Shown here piece after piece: positions 19,126 through 29,405 of a DNA stretch of 64,000 bases. Both the position numbers and the translations under genes were made by a program. Where the stretch lies: positions 992,001 to 1,056,000 of the forward strand of contig NW_026515539.1 of assembly GCF_014898815.1 (NCBI RefSeq), written 5' to 3'. Below the pieces are notes generated by a model. That model did no database searches and was not told where the DNA came from. It saw nothing but the letters and a program-made list of their open reading frames with translations. Origin of the DNA: Panonychus citri (Eukaryota; Arthropoda; Arachnida; Trombidiformes; Tetranychidae). Every line of letters starts with the position of its first letter. Position 1 is the stretch's first letter.

Positions 19126-19731
19126 TTAATCAGATGTTGGTTCAGGTGATGGATTAGATGAATTGGTGATTGATGAATTTGGCTCAGACCAACTGGAAAT
19201 TGTCGATGGAACAGGAGAGGTTTCACGAGAAGGGTGGTAAGACCAAAGTAATAATGAAGTTGATGATCTTCCAGATGCAGTAGATTCCGATAATGCTTCT
19301 CTGTAACCTTGAAAATCAGCTTCAGTCCAACGTATAGGAATAAATTCAGGTTCACTTTCAGATTCACTTTCAGAGTTTAATAATGAATATGTTGACTCTA
19401 CGGTTGTAGTACTACAAGTTGAAAAGTTTGATGATATTGATGAAATTGATGAACAAGGTGATAACTGTTCAAGTTCACTTGATGATGATGATGATTCAGA
19501 AGAATAACTACCTGGAGGTAGAAGGTCTCTTGGATCAGGGTTATCGGTTGTTATAAGGTTGAATTCTCGAAAAACACCAGAAGGAACAATATAACGAATA
19601 TTAATTGGTGATGAGACAGGAGTAGAATAAATTATAAAGTTATTAGTGTTGTGGTTGTAATTAAAAAGAGCCAGCTTAAAAAGATAGTTCAGAAATTTGA
19701 TTGAAGAAAGATGATTCAATTTCACTTTCAC
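19126..19731 (-). CDS. Ser/Glu-rich frame without its own ATG
   Basis: About 200 codons, open from about 19770 to 19126, with no ATG anywhere in frame. It has a hydrophobic first 50 residues, then PSGVFREFNLI, a long Ser/Glu tract (SSSSSSELEQL, SESESESEPEF) and a Ser/Pro-rich tail. It probably receives its start from upstream: the frame at 19676-19943 overlaps it and is offset by +1. Joining could be by splicing, a frameshift, or a now-lost base. The acidic Ser-rich composition resembles regulatory proteins more than structural ones. Family not recognised. Confidence 0.45.
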   Translation of the reverse strand: MKVKLNHLSSIKFLNYLFKLALFNYNHNTNNFIIYSTPVSSPINIRYIVPSGVFREFNLITTDNPDPRDLLPPGSYSSESSSSSSELEQLSPCSSISSISSNFSTCSTTTVESTYSLLNSESESESEPEFIPIRWTEADFQGYREALSESTASGRSSTSLLLWSYHPSRETSPVPSTISSWSEPNSSITNSSNPSPEPTSD

Positions 19732-19943
19732 TATTGTTCCAATATCTTGATGGTTTCACTGAAGTTTTAGATAAAGACTTAACACTCCAATGTGATCTTT
19801 TCTTTTTCAGTGGTTTAAATGATTTAACAGGAACAGTATAATTATCTTCACTTAGTTTAAAGTCGGGAAAGATTTGAATAAAATCTTCAAGTGAGAGAAC
19901 AATGTTTATAAAAGAACTTTGTTGATTAATCGAAGCCAGGGTT
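19676..19943 (-). CDS. probable second exon of a spliced Polinton gene
   Basis: A minus-strand frame of 88 codons, without ATG, that follows a plausible 3' splice site (TTGAAG at 19944). It contains LEDFIQIFPDFKLSEDNY and a basic block KPLKKKRSHWSVKSLSK, then an acidic end (NNSESEIESSFF), and stops at 19676. Phase is conserved with the candidate upstream exon 20152-20275 across a 208-bp intron. In its last part it overlaps the Ser/Glu-rich frame in another phase. Confidence 0.4.
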
Positions 19944-20151
19944 CTTCAACACATTTGAAATAAAAGAAAACAAAAATCAATGAATAAATCACAAGCAGAT
20001 GAAAGAAAAAGATTATTAGAGAAAAAAAGATTAAACACAAAAGAAAAAGATCATTAGTTCACAATCCCAAATGGTATCAACATAATTCAAAAGAAAATAA
20101 GGGAAAAAGATAATTATCACCAGATCACTGAGTTTAATAAAAATCTCTTAC
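19944..20151 (-). other. putative intron inside the Polinton
   Basis: Minus-strand donor GTAAGAG at 20151-20145, acceptor TTGAAG ending at 19944, and 208 bp of AT-rich sequence between them. Both flanking frames stay open and in phase. The acceptor lacks a strong pyrimidine tract, so the exact end is uncertain. Confidence 0.4.
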
Positions 20152-20275
20152 CTCAAGTGTTGTTGTACCAAATGTCCGATGTAATTTAATCCAAAATGGA
20201 AACAATAATCCAAAGTTGTAAACACAATTAATCCAATTGGTATAAACACAATAAATCCAAATGGTAAAAGATGAA
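20152..20275 (-). CDS. probable exon with a membrane-spanning segment
   Basis: Minus-strand open segment ending at the donor GTAAGAG. It codes a hydrophobic run (PFGFIVFIPIGLIVFTTL) fit for one membrane span, then CFHFGLNYIGHLVQQ. An acceptor (CATCTTTAG) precedes it at 20276. No minus-strand ATG exists between 20276 and 20520, so the start codon must be in a further upstream exon, with the ATG at 20757 the nearest candidate, or the gene is broken. Confidence 0.35.
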
Positions 20276-20755
20276 CTAAAGATGTTTACAATAAAACACT
20301 AACAAAGTAAACTATCGATGATGTTTAAATAACTTTGATACTAATTGAAGTTTACTCACTGAGGGTATAAACTATACTGAAGAAATAAAATATAAATGTA
20401 GAATATATATTATTACTAAAAAGAAATAATAGAGAGAAGAAAATTTTGTTCTATTCTGAACTAAAGAGAGAAGTTAACTGATAAAAATTTTAAACGAAAT
20501 AAACTTTGCAAAGTTGATTTTTACTTTAGCTCCCTCGCCTATGTCCGATAGACGTTTGCTCCTAACGCGCAGTGACGCCAAAGAGGATTGCCCTATAGCG
20601 CGTCAGTAAAATTTAACTCTCCACCTATTTTATCTTCCTAACTTTGTGTGTACTCACTCAAGTCAAAATTGCAAGTTAGTTTATGTTGTTAATCTTTAAC
20701 ATTATTATACTTTAAACTTTCTTGGAATAAACTTTTAGTTTTTTTAGATTTAGCC
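20276..20755. other. non-coding stretch with a GC-richer islet
   Basis: No supported frame. Positions 20529-20607 are much richer in GC and CpG than the rest of the element (several CGCG and GACG), between the plus-strand membrane protein gene and the minus-strand spliced gene. It could be a shared promoter or a small insert. Confidence 0.4.
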
Positions 20756-21097
20756 ATGTTTAAGTATATATATTATTTAGTTGTTTTTATAGTTAGTTAT
20801 ATTTTAAACTCTCAATTAAATAAATGTTTCAAACAGTGTTCAACTATTAACTCAGTCAACAATTACAACTTGTATGAAATTAACTATTCATCTTTAAATC
20901 AGTTTCCATCATTCAACTTATCGGATTATTGTGAATTAAACCATTTGGATTATTGTGATGTGAACCATTCGGATTATTGTGACTTTAGTGAATTCAACAG
21001 ATGTATCAACACTTGTTCACATGATCTGGATTATTTATTGGTGTTGATATTACTCGTGATTCCAATCATCTTTATCATTACAATTAAAAGTTATTAA
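20756..21097 (+). CDS. small Cys-repeat membrane protein
   Basis: 113 aa. An N-terminal hydrophobic stretch (YYLVVFIVSYIL, about residues 6-17) acts as signal peptide or anchor. An ectodomain-like middle carries eight Cys and three tandem 8-residue units of the form (S/L)DYC(E/D)xNH. A second hydrophobic span (LLVLILLVIPIIFIITI) follows near the C-terminus with a short basic tail. It looks like a surface membrane protein with disulphide-linked repeats. I do not recognise a family. It is the only plus-strand gene between the minus-strand blocks. Its start codon overlaps a minus-strand ATG within CATG. Confidence 0.65.
   Translation: MFKYIYYLVVFIVSYILNSQLNKCFKQCSTINSVNNYNLYEINYSSLNQFPSFNLSDYCELNHLDYCDVNHSDYCDFSEFNRCINTCSHDLDYLLVLILLVIPIIFIITIKSY
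20921..20983 (+). repeat. 24-bp tandem repeat coding DYC units
   Basis: About 2.6 copies of a 24-bp unit starting TCGGATTATTGTGA, which code the three DYC repeats of the membrane protein. Confidence 0.8.
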
Positions 21098-21112
21098 AGT
21101 AAGTAAACTTTA

Positions 21113-24100
21113 TTATTGATTAAGTGTTGAATAATGTCCAAAGGCATGTGTGTATACATTGTCTATAGCCCATCTTTTATCATCAAGTGGACTCAGTGAA
21201 ATCTTTTTAACTTGTATTGCTCTAATCTTATGTTCTTTACTTTCTAATCTGTGATTAACATTATAAAATATCTGTTCGTTGTACAAACAATTATAATACT
21301 GGTCTCTTGTCAATTGTTTTTCAACTATACACCTTTGTGTTCCTTTGGATCTTTTCTTTTCTCCATCATCTGATACAATCACATACATTTTGGATTTTAA
21401 TGCAATGACTTCATGTATTTGTGATCCATTCATTTCATCCTTTAGGTATCCAAGTTTCTTTTTATTTTGTGTATTGTAAAGCCAATGGTCTTCTGGATAA
21501 TCACAAAAGTCCATAATGTCCTTGAACTTTTCCAAATCTACATGTAAATCTTCTGTTTTCATGTGATAAATGAAACTATCCGTGTCAGTATACAACAGTT
21601 TGATATTGTTTCCATAATATGACTTGAATGTATCATAATGTAATTGATACATGTGCAGTTTTGCAAATTCCAAGACACTAAATCCAACAGCTATTGGTTT
21701 GTCTAGAACAACCTTTGGTCTTCGAAGCTTTGCTATAACAAAGTTTTCATTTATAATTGAAAACTGATCAAACAAAGGTTTGTTTACAACTTTTTTTATC
21801 TGTTTTTGGTTCGTTAAAAATATCACCTTTGAATGTTTTCTCTTGTTTTCAATACTTTTCCCATAAAGTGAATTAACCATTAGTTTCCAAAAGTCTTTTT
21901 CGAAGTTTGTCTTGGATTGTTGTCGTTTACTTGTACACAAATCTATGTATGGTTGTAACCATGCAACTTCGTCAAAACTAATTATCCTGTGAATCTTTTC
22001 CAATTTCAATCCTTTGTCCATGTAATACTTCAAATTACGATAATGAATAACATATTTTTCCTTTTTTAATAAATTTGGTGTCAACTTTTTACCAGCAACT
22101 CTCTTTTTACCCATCGATTCAAGTTTTTCAATTAATGATGTTTGGTAAGGACTCAAATGTTCTTTTTCGATGGTCATCTGCTCAACTGCCAATGGATAAT
22201 CATCATGCCAGTCATGTAAATCTTTTGGATAATCCAAATCAACCTCTAATATATATCCTTTTTCTGTAACACCTTTTTCTATTTTTTCCAATATTGACGG
22301 AAAGTCTTCTTTTTCTTCCATTTTAAATTTACCATGTGGAAGTTTTTGTCTAAGGGCATACCCATAAAGATTATTAACATCTAAATAAGTAATAAAACTT
22401 TTTGGTTCATTTGAATTATAATCAGGACAACTTGAATTATTTGCTTTAGCATGTCGTGTCATTGCTGATGATACACCACCACGAATACCATTTTCAATCA
22501 TCATCAACATATCAATATCGGTTATATGATCCAATTTGACTTTAGTCATCTTAAGTGCTGCCAACCAGGTTAATCCAGGTGTTGAGAAAAAGTTTGCTGG
22601 GTCTAATCCAAATTCACATAAACTCATTTTTCTAAAGTTTTCAAATATAGCAGCTAATAAACAAACATCCACTTTCAAATATATATCGTGAAATTCACCA
22701 AGTGTTGAACAATTAAACTCTTGAAAGATCTGATTCATTCTGTCATATACTTCAACACTAATCCCACTGTTTGTCAATGATGAGAAGAATGCATCTATTG
22801 GTGGTAAAGATGGTTCATCGAATCGAGATATACAATCCAAATATTCATAAGGTAAGCACGCTTTACCCAATAACATTTCAATATCTCCATCCGTAAATAT
22901 TTGTTCAAGTATTTTAACTTTATCTCCTCTATCCAGGTTCCTGGCTAAATTATCAAGACTTGATGGTAAAAAAGCAAGTGAATCAATAAATATAAATGAA
23001 TCCATTTGGATTGATAAGTACTTGTCAATCGTTTGAGGTATACAATCAATCTTTGTGAATAAATCATTATCAACTGCTTGAATTAATAAATGACCATCGA
23101 AATTTTTCAAATTGTGAAATACAACTGGTATTTTATAATCCCATTTCCATTGTAAATTACATGCATTATGTGCTGGTCCTCGAAATTCACCAGTCATGTG
23201 ATCATGGTCTCTCACTTTATCACTATCATGATCAAAACCACTACCACAAATGACATTTATCCTCAATGTAAAATCTTCTTCTTCTAGAGTCAAGTATAAT
23301 GGTTTCTGAAGATTATCATACAAAAGATATAATTCCATTTGAACAGCTATAAGAGTTTTCATGAACATTGAATCAGCGTCCAATCCACGATAGAAATCTT
23401 TTAGAATAACATCACCTTTGTAATCAATTACCACAAAACCGTAAGAACATGGTTTATGTTCTTGATAAGCAAACGAGTTTTTGTTTTCATGAGGTAACTT
23501 TGTTGCTAATGTTTCGAAATCAGCATAAATGATGAAAGGATATTTGAACATTTTTTTGTATTCCTTGAACTCTATTATCCCCCCTTTCTTTGGTAAAACA
23601 ACTTGTTGTGGTGATCTCTTGAAACAATTGGGTTGGTGATCCATCAATTTTTCATGCGTTCGAAAACCATGTAAACAGTTTAAACAATGTTTTTCACCGT
23701 GGTTGCGTTTCTTATTTAGTAAACGATCAAAGTTTGAAATTAGAAAGTAATGATTGTCGTGGAAAAATAGATTCACATGTTTATCTTTCAGTTCACTTGT
23801 TATCCTAAATGGTATAATGTTTTCCTCGTTTAGAGACAATGTGTAAACATTCACTGAAACATTATTTGTCTTTTCAAATTTGTTGATTTGATTGGTTTTA
23901 ACTTCTCCACGACAACTTGAGAAATCATATCTCCAACTTTGTAAATCATATTGAAACACCCTTTGAGGATTTTGATCCACGGGATGTAATGCACCCAATA
24001 CACAGTACATAAAACAATCAGTTGTACAGTCCATATTAACGATAGCTTTTTTAGTGATAATATGTTTGGGTAACGAACATGATTTACAACCTCCTTGATG

Positions 24101-24610
24101 TGGTTCATATTTAACTAAATGAACTTCTACTTCCTTAATTGATTGAACACTCCAACCGCTTCCTTCTTGGGTAAACACATCCAATTTAGCATCAATTTCC
24201 TGTGAACATTCACCTAGAAAATGTTGAATATAATCATCATTACACAAAACTTTTTTAGATGAGTTGATGTAAACAGTTTTATTCTCATCATCACCATCAT
24301 CCTTACTTGGTCTTTCTAATACAAACCAAACACCGATTGTAATTTTTACACACTCCAATTTGTTCACTAAATCTTCAAGAAGACTAGTTAAAGATGAGCT
24401 TTCATTGGAGAATAGAGTATCAACATCATTTGTATCTACATCACGCATAGAATATACTCCGAAAGTATTATTGAAAGCACTTTTTGATAAATTAAACTTT
24501 AGATGTTGTACTAAATCACCTATTTCTTCTTTCTCACATCTTTCTACATGTTCTCTAAACTTTGATAAAATTTTAAACTTTCGTCGACAATGTGTACACT
24601 TATAGGACAT
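21113..24610 (-). CDS. POLB: protein-primed family B DNA polymerase
   Basis: About 1165 aa from ATG 24610, intact. The N-terminus has a C2HC zinc-finger-like motif (CTHC...H...C, residues 5-25). A second lies near residues 300-325 (HCLNCLHGFRTHEKLMDH). Exonuclease motifs: YADFET (near 362), FHNLKNFDGHLL, and YLKVDVCLL. Polymerase motifs: A, YLDVNNLYGYAL (near 740), with extra TPR-type sequence before it; B, KLMVNSLYGKS (near 910); C, LLYTDTDSF (near 1008). It replicates the linear element from a terminal protein at the TIRs and proofreads. The terminal protein is expected in the N-terminal region. Length is normal for Polintons. Confidence 0.97.
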   Translation of the reverse strand: MSYKCTHCRRKFKILSKFREHVERCEKEEIGDLVQHLKFNLSKSAFNNTFGVYSMRDVDTNDVDTLFSNESSSLTSLLEDLVNKLECVKITIGVWFVLERPSKDDGDDENKTVYINSSKKVLCNDDYIQHFLGECSQEIDAKLDVFTQEGSGWSVQSIKEVEVHLVKYEPHQGGCKSCSLPKHIITKKAIVNMDCTTDCFMYCVLGALHPVDQNPQRVFQYDLQSWRYDFSSCRGEVKTNQINKFEKTNNVSVNVYTLSLNEENIIPFRITSELKDKHVNLFFHDNHYFLISNFDRLLNKKRNHGEKHCLNCLHGFRTHEKLMDHQPNCFKRSPQQVVLPKKGGIIEFKEYKKMFKYPFIIYADFETLATKLPHENKNSFAYQEHKPCSYGFVVIDYKGDVILKDFYRGLDADSMFMKTLIAVQMELYLLYDNLQKPLYLTLEEEDFTLRINVICGSGFDHDSDKVRDHDHMTGEFRGPAHNACNLQWKWDYKIPVVFHNLKNFDGHLLIQAVDNDLFTKIDCIPQTIDKYLSIQMDSFIFIDSLAFLPSSLDNLARNLDRGDKVKILEQIFTDGDIEMLLGKACLPYEYLDCISRFDEPSLPPIDAFFSSLTNSGISVEVYDRMNQIFQEFNCSTLGEFHDIYLKVDVCLLAAIFENFRKMSLCEFGLDPANFFSTPGLTWLAALKMTKVKLDHITDIDMLMMIENGIRGGVSSAMTRHAKANNSSCPDYNSNEPKSFITYLDVNNLYGYALRQKLPHGKFKMEEKEDFPSILEKIEKGVTEKGYILEVDLDYPKDLHDWHDDYPLAVEQMTIEKEHLSPYQTSLIEKLESMGKKRVAGKKLTPNLLKKEKYVIHYRNLKYYMDKGLKLEKIHRIISFDEVAWLQPYIDLCTSKRQQSKTNFEKDFWKLMVNSLYGKSIENKRKHSKVIFLTNQKQIKKVVNKPLFDQFSIINENFVIAKLRRPKVVLDKPIAVGFSVLEFAKLHMYQLHYDTFKSYYGNNIKLLYTDTDSFIYHMKTEDLHVDLEKFKDIMDFCDYPEDHWLYNTQNKKKLGYLKDEMNGSQIHEVIALKSKMYVIVSDDGEKKRSKGTQRCIVEKQLTRDQYYNCLYNEQIFYNVNHRLESKEHKIRAIQVKKISLSPLDDKRWAIDNVYTHAFGHYSTLNQ

Positions 24611-24676
24611 TTTTTTCACGAAAAGAATGATCTTTATTGTTAAACTGAGCTAAATGAGCTCTTACATGGGTTTTTA

Positions 24677-25606
24677 TTAACGTCGACTCACTCCATCATC
24701 CAGTATCATGACTCCCTTGAAAAACCAGTATCGAATGTATGACATTGGCTCCGCCTCATAGTTTAAGGCACGCAATAGCTTAATCATATAGTCAAGAAAT
24801 TTTCCTTTTACAATGTAAGAAATGAAACCTATATCCAGTCCCATGGAAATTTCGTTCAAGGTTATCACCAGTTTATTTATAGGGTCACCTTCAGCAACGA
24901 CTGTAGGTTTAACTTTTCCAAGATATAGATCCTCATAATCTCCAGTTAGGTCAAATTGAATCAGGTAATTCCTCAATGCAAATAAATCAATTATCTTTAA
25001 ATCCAATTGTTTCTCCGATTTTTCGTTGACATCATATCGAATCAAGATTCTTGGGTACCATCTCTCGAGTGTTTCTGTTGTTTTTGCTTCAATATCAATT
25101 GAATAATGGTCACCGTTTTTCAAATAATATTTACCCAAATTAAATATGTGAGTTTGAATACCAGGTAAAGTTGTATCAATATCACTAGTATCTTTCCATC
25201 CAATTACCTTAGGAGCATGTCTATTCGCGTATCCTTGTCCACATTTACGATTTATCTTTCCAATGTTTTCAACAAATTTTCCTTCCTTAATTATTTTCAC
25301 CAACTCAAATGGTCAGTAGTAATCCTTCGATTTCACTCGAACCTGAAGTCCACCATCGCTTAAAGTTGTATAAGATATAAGTTTACTCATGTCAACGTAG
25401 TTGGATTTACCACCGATAATAGATAATCGTATTTCATCAAATTCATAGAAAGGGATCTTCGTTATCACCTCCACTCCGTTTAAAACATAACTTATGTACA
25501 CCGTAAAGAAAAAATGATTATTGTATTTAAACTTTCCTCTTAATGAGATTGTATAGACAACACCGTCTACAGTTTCAACATATGATGATAAATTTGTGTA
25601 AGTCAT
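24677..25606 (-). pseudogene. unknown Polinton gene interrupted by an in-frame TGA
   Basis: From ATG 25606 (MTYTNLSSYVE) the frame runs 97 codons to TGA 25313-25315, then continues in the same frame for about 211 codons to 24677. Neither part has a recognisable domain. The first is beta-rich (YTISLRGKFKYNNHFFF). The second has KCGQGYANRHAPKVIGWK and a helical end (FLDYMIKLLRALNYEAE), with no ATG near its start. This is either a recent nonsense mutation or a stop bypassed by readthrough. A TATAAAG box precedes the ATG by 49 nt. Being next to POLB at the right end suggests a replication-related role, which is inference only. Confidence 0.6.
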
Positions 25607-25648
25607 TTTCAAGTTTTTTTTAAAACTTATTATCCATAGACTTATCAC

Positions 25649-25655
25649 CTTTATA
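25649..25655 (-). promoter_or_regulatory. TATA box of the right-end gene
   Basis: The minus strand reads TATAAAG, 49 nt upstream of ATG 25606 and 48 bp inside the right TIR boundary. Confidence 0.5.
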
Positions 25656-25702
25656 TTACACAAAGTTCCCACGGTTAAGGGGAAGAACTAATGCTTACCC
25701 CT

Positions 25703-25823
25703 GTTCTCTTTCTTTTTCTCTTTCTTTTCTCTTTCTTTTTATTTTCTCTTTCTCATTCTCTTTCTTTTTCTCTTTCTTCTCTTTCTTCTCTTTCTGTGCC
25801 AGAGCCTCCATTTTTTAACTACT
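25703..25823 (-). repeat. right terminal inverted repeat
   Basis: Exact reverse complement of 7103-7223 over 121 bp, ending ...TTTTTTAACTACT at the element boundary. Confidence 0.96.
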
Positions 25824-25829
25824 TTTAAT
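25824..25829. repeat. target site duplication, right copy
   Basis: TTTAAT, identical to 7097-7102. Confidence 0.93.
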
Positions 25830-27097
25830 TTTAATCGAAATTAATTTTTAATTGTTTTCCTTTTTTAATTTTGTTCTTTTTACTATTTGTAATTAGATTG
25901 ATTCAGTTTCTTGTAATTAAATCTTTTGTAATTTTCCTTCCTTATTGTAGGAAATGAATTAACTATTTCCACATGTTCTCTTAACCTTTTGTGTCACCGG
26001 TTGATGTTGATGAAAATGTTACATTGTAAACATAATTTTCTCATGGTTAAATTACGTAAATATGACTGTTAATTAATGAGACAATTTATTGTTATTCTTG
26101 TTATCCTATTGTGATAATCTATTGACGATTGTAATTAATATTATCTGGTTGTCAAAAGAGTGAGATATCTGACAGAATCTGATGTGTATTCTTTTGTCAA
26201 TGTCTTTCCTATCTTTTTCTTTCTTTTTTTTTTCTTTCTCCCCTTAGATTGTCTTTGACTTTCAACGAATAATTTTTTTTTATTGGGCCTGATTAAATAT
26301 CTCAATTGTAATTGATAACCTACGTGGACTGGAGGCCATTTACTTTGTATTCACCGATTGTCCTCAGGGAAGGTGCACCTACGATTTTGGGCTCTGTAAA
26401 TTAATTTACCTGTTGAACCTTTTACGGTGAAAATTGTGTTCACTTATTTACCTTAAATGTTTTATTGTTTTTATACCTGTTGAATTTTAATTTATACTTT
26501 GTATCATATTTAGATTACCTTGTTGTTTATCCACCGTTGGAATAACGTTTACAATTGATATAATCATCTCAAGGTTTACAGTTTGGGTTCAAGTGGATTT
26601 ACAAGGGTAAATTAGAAATTGAAGAGAAAAAAAGAAAAAGAAAACTCTTATTAATTTTCTCCATGATAATTGATTCATTTAATTTGTATCTTTCTCTCTC
26701 TCTCTCTCTCTAGTTTATGTCATCAGCTTATTATTATATCATCTTGGAGCTTTGATTTTCTTTCTATGGATAATATTGGTTACCTTTGGAGGGAAAGTAT
26801 TGATGTGTAGTTACTTGTTTACTTTCAACGTTGTAAAGATTATGTTTCATTCAACAGGCTGGACTCATGATTATTTGTTAATGGCCACAGGGTGATCAAC
26901 TTTTTCACTCTCTCCATCCTATTACTTAATATTTAGATTCTGGTATTGAAGGTAATGTAAAATCATCTTTGCTAATCAATTCACAAAAAGCAAACTAAGA
27001 GTGAGAAATGATTTTCATGGGAATAAGATATTATCCTAACCTTTTATTTTTCTCTCCTTTTTTTTCTAGATTCATCTAATGTGACGACAAGGAGAAC

Positions 27098-27253
27098 ATG
27101 ATAGAGGTTGAAGACAAGAAGAAGAATCCAGATGAGGATGGAAACTACTGGGTGGAAATTGAGAGAAATCAGATTTCAAACCTTCAAGCCAAATTAGATT
27201 TAATGAGCAGAATTAATTTCCAACAATTACAACTACAATTATTGTCTATGTGA
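27098..27253 (+). CDS. possible small ORF or coding exon (51 codons)
   Basis: After a strong acceptor-like sequence (CTCCTTTTTTTTCTAG at about 27069), an ATG opens 51 codons with balanced, non-repetitive composition (GNYWVEIERNQISNLQAKLD) and ends TGA. An in-frame stop lies between the acceptor and the ATG. The C-terminal half looks helical. It may be a microprotein, a terminal exon, or chance. Weak evidence. Confidence 0.3.
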   Translation: MIEVEDKKKNPDEDGNYWVEIERNQISNLQAKLDLMSRINFQQLQLQLLSM

Positions 27254-29393
27254 TGAAGCCAGAAATTGAACATTTGAAACTGTAAAGGGTTGAAGACATT
27301 TATTCATGTTGAAGATAAAATTTCATTCTCTTCATCGGGTCAAAGGTTAATCGTCTTGTTGGAAGATCAATTTACTATTCTCCCTCTCTTTTTGCGTTTC
27401 TGTCTCTCCAACAATTAACTCTAATTTCTATCACTAATTTTATTTTCTCTTTATTTACAAACCTGGTTCATGATCGAGATCAACATTGGAAATAATTTTC
27501 TCTTTATTTTCTTTTCTCTCTCTCTCTACAAATAATAAACTTAAAATGATCTGAAACATTGACGTTAACAAAGAAAAACAAATGACAAGGATAAGGAAGA
27601 GGAACATGGAAACAAGAAGAAATTAATATGATGACGATGATTATATAACAATGAGAAGGTAATTTAATAAAGTGAGAGGGAGAGAGAAATCAAAATAATC
27701 TCCTTGGTCTCCCTAATATTTATCTTTCTCTCTCAATTGGTGATATTTTCATCTTCAACGTTGCAAATATTATTATCAATGCAATTATCACTCCAATGAT
27801 TAAAATGTTAAAAGTAAAGATTAAGAATATTTAATCGTAATGATTTAGTGATTAAGAGTAACAATCAAATCTAACTACTGTTGATTGTTATGCTCACTCA
27901 CTCACTCATTGATTTTCCTCTCTCTTTCTCTCATGATTAATATGCACTCGTTAGGAAAATATTAGAGATATTTTAATTGTTACAATACCAATTCCAAGTT
28001 AATTTAATTGTTTGGCACACTTTTCCTATTAATCAGTTTTATTTCTAACCTCTCAATCTAGTTAATTAATCAACTCGATCCCTCTAATTATCCCAATTAA
28101 TTATTATTATACATTATTAGTTAAAGTCTAGTCTCAAATTATTTACATTGAAACATTTTCATCTTGATGATTTTTGTTTTATCTTCCTTTTATTTTTTAT
28201 CTTCTTCCTTCTCTCTCTCTCTCACTCACTCATATTTATCATGAAACTGAATCAGATAATGATTATCATCAATCGTCATCATAATTAACAGTCAATTGTA
28301 GTCTTGTTATTGTTAATTAAGTTTTTGATACTTTGCTTCTTGTTTCGATATCTATTATTTTCTCTCCCCCTCTCAACAATTAGTTAATGATTGTAATTGT
28401 TGATTTATAATAATACTAGTTGTTCAATTGTCAATTGACAGTTAACAACATGCTACAATAATAAGTAATAATAACAACAACAGGTTGACATTTAATTGTT
28501 TGTTTAATTGATTAGTAAGTTGATAAAGTATTTTACTTGATCATCTCCTTCATATAATAATAATTATTAAATTATCTTTACAATTTAGGAAATAAAATTT
28601 TAACCATTTAAAGTCAGGTAAATATATTAAAGAGAGAGAGAGGAAGAGACTGATTTTCACAATCAAGTAATTAATCAATTAGATTAATTATCGTCTCTCA
28701 ATAGAATGAGAGAAAAATTTGGTTACGAATGTAGAACAATTAATTTTGATTCTCTGGTAAAATTCTAACAATTTACCGTTGATGGTGAGAAAATAGAATC
28801 ATTGTGATTCTTAAAAATAGAATTAGAAAAATAACAATTTCGACATCTTTTTTGTTCTCAGATTAAGATGATAAGGATGAAGAGAAGATGATACATACTT
28901 TGAATTCTCCATGATGAATTCTCTGTGTCCTGATTAGGCCAAGTTACGAATTTGAACTTCTCTTTGACTTACGAAAAAAAGACCAACCATGTCGTCAGAA
29001 TTTTAAATTAGATAATTTGAATCGTCAGAATGAATTTACAACTGAATTACGAAAGCGATTGAATTGCCAAAGAGGTTAATCGAAATTGTATCAGTATTTT
29101 CAACTGATTATACTACTAAATTGTTAATCGAATTAAAATAAATGAATGAATCTAATTCGACGATTCTGATTTTCTGTTTTTAAAGTCAATTCGAGAATCT
29201 GATCAATACTTTTTAACGATAGAAATTTTATTTCATCGACAATTGGGATAAATGTTGAAGTTCTGTTTAGTTTGGTCGTCAAGTTGACGAGTTTTCGAAC
29301 TCTCTTCGTCGGTTGAACAGTTCTAATTAAAATTTAATCCGAAAAACTCTTTTAAATAATATCTCTGAATTTAATTCTTTTATGATATTGTTT

Positions 29394-29405
29394 CGCCATC
29401 TATTG
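29394..29405 (-). promoter_or_regulatory. CTCF-like site 3
   Basis: The minus strand reads CAATAGATGGCG, followed by A. Non-coding, 1.1 kb upstream of the LOTUS gene. Confidence 0.4.

Larger units (their letters stand above)
7103..25823. mobile_element. complete Polinton/Maverick (adintovirus-like) element
   Basis: An 18,721-bp element bounded by perfect 121-bp terminal inverted repeats that begin with AG, and flanked by the 6-bp duplication TTTAAT. It encodes all Polinton hallmark proteins: POLB, INT, ATPase, protease, major capsid protein and minor capsid proteins. Both TIRs and both duplications are identical, so insertion should be recent. The penton-like and pVI-like genes nevertheless carry frameshifts, and one gene near the right end has an in-frame TGA. 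This copy is therefore probably unable to build particles by itself, unless these are assembly errors. The two intact host genes and the intact 3.5-kb POLB frame argue against a generally poor assembly. Confidence 0.96.

Noticed and set aside
22075..22269. Plus-strand frame inside POLB
   Set aside because: Antisense shadow of a conserved polymerase gene.
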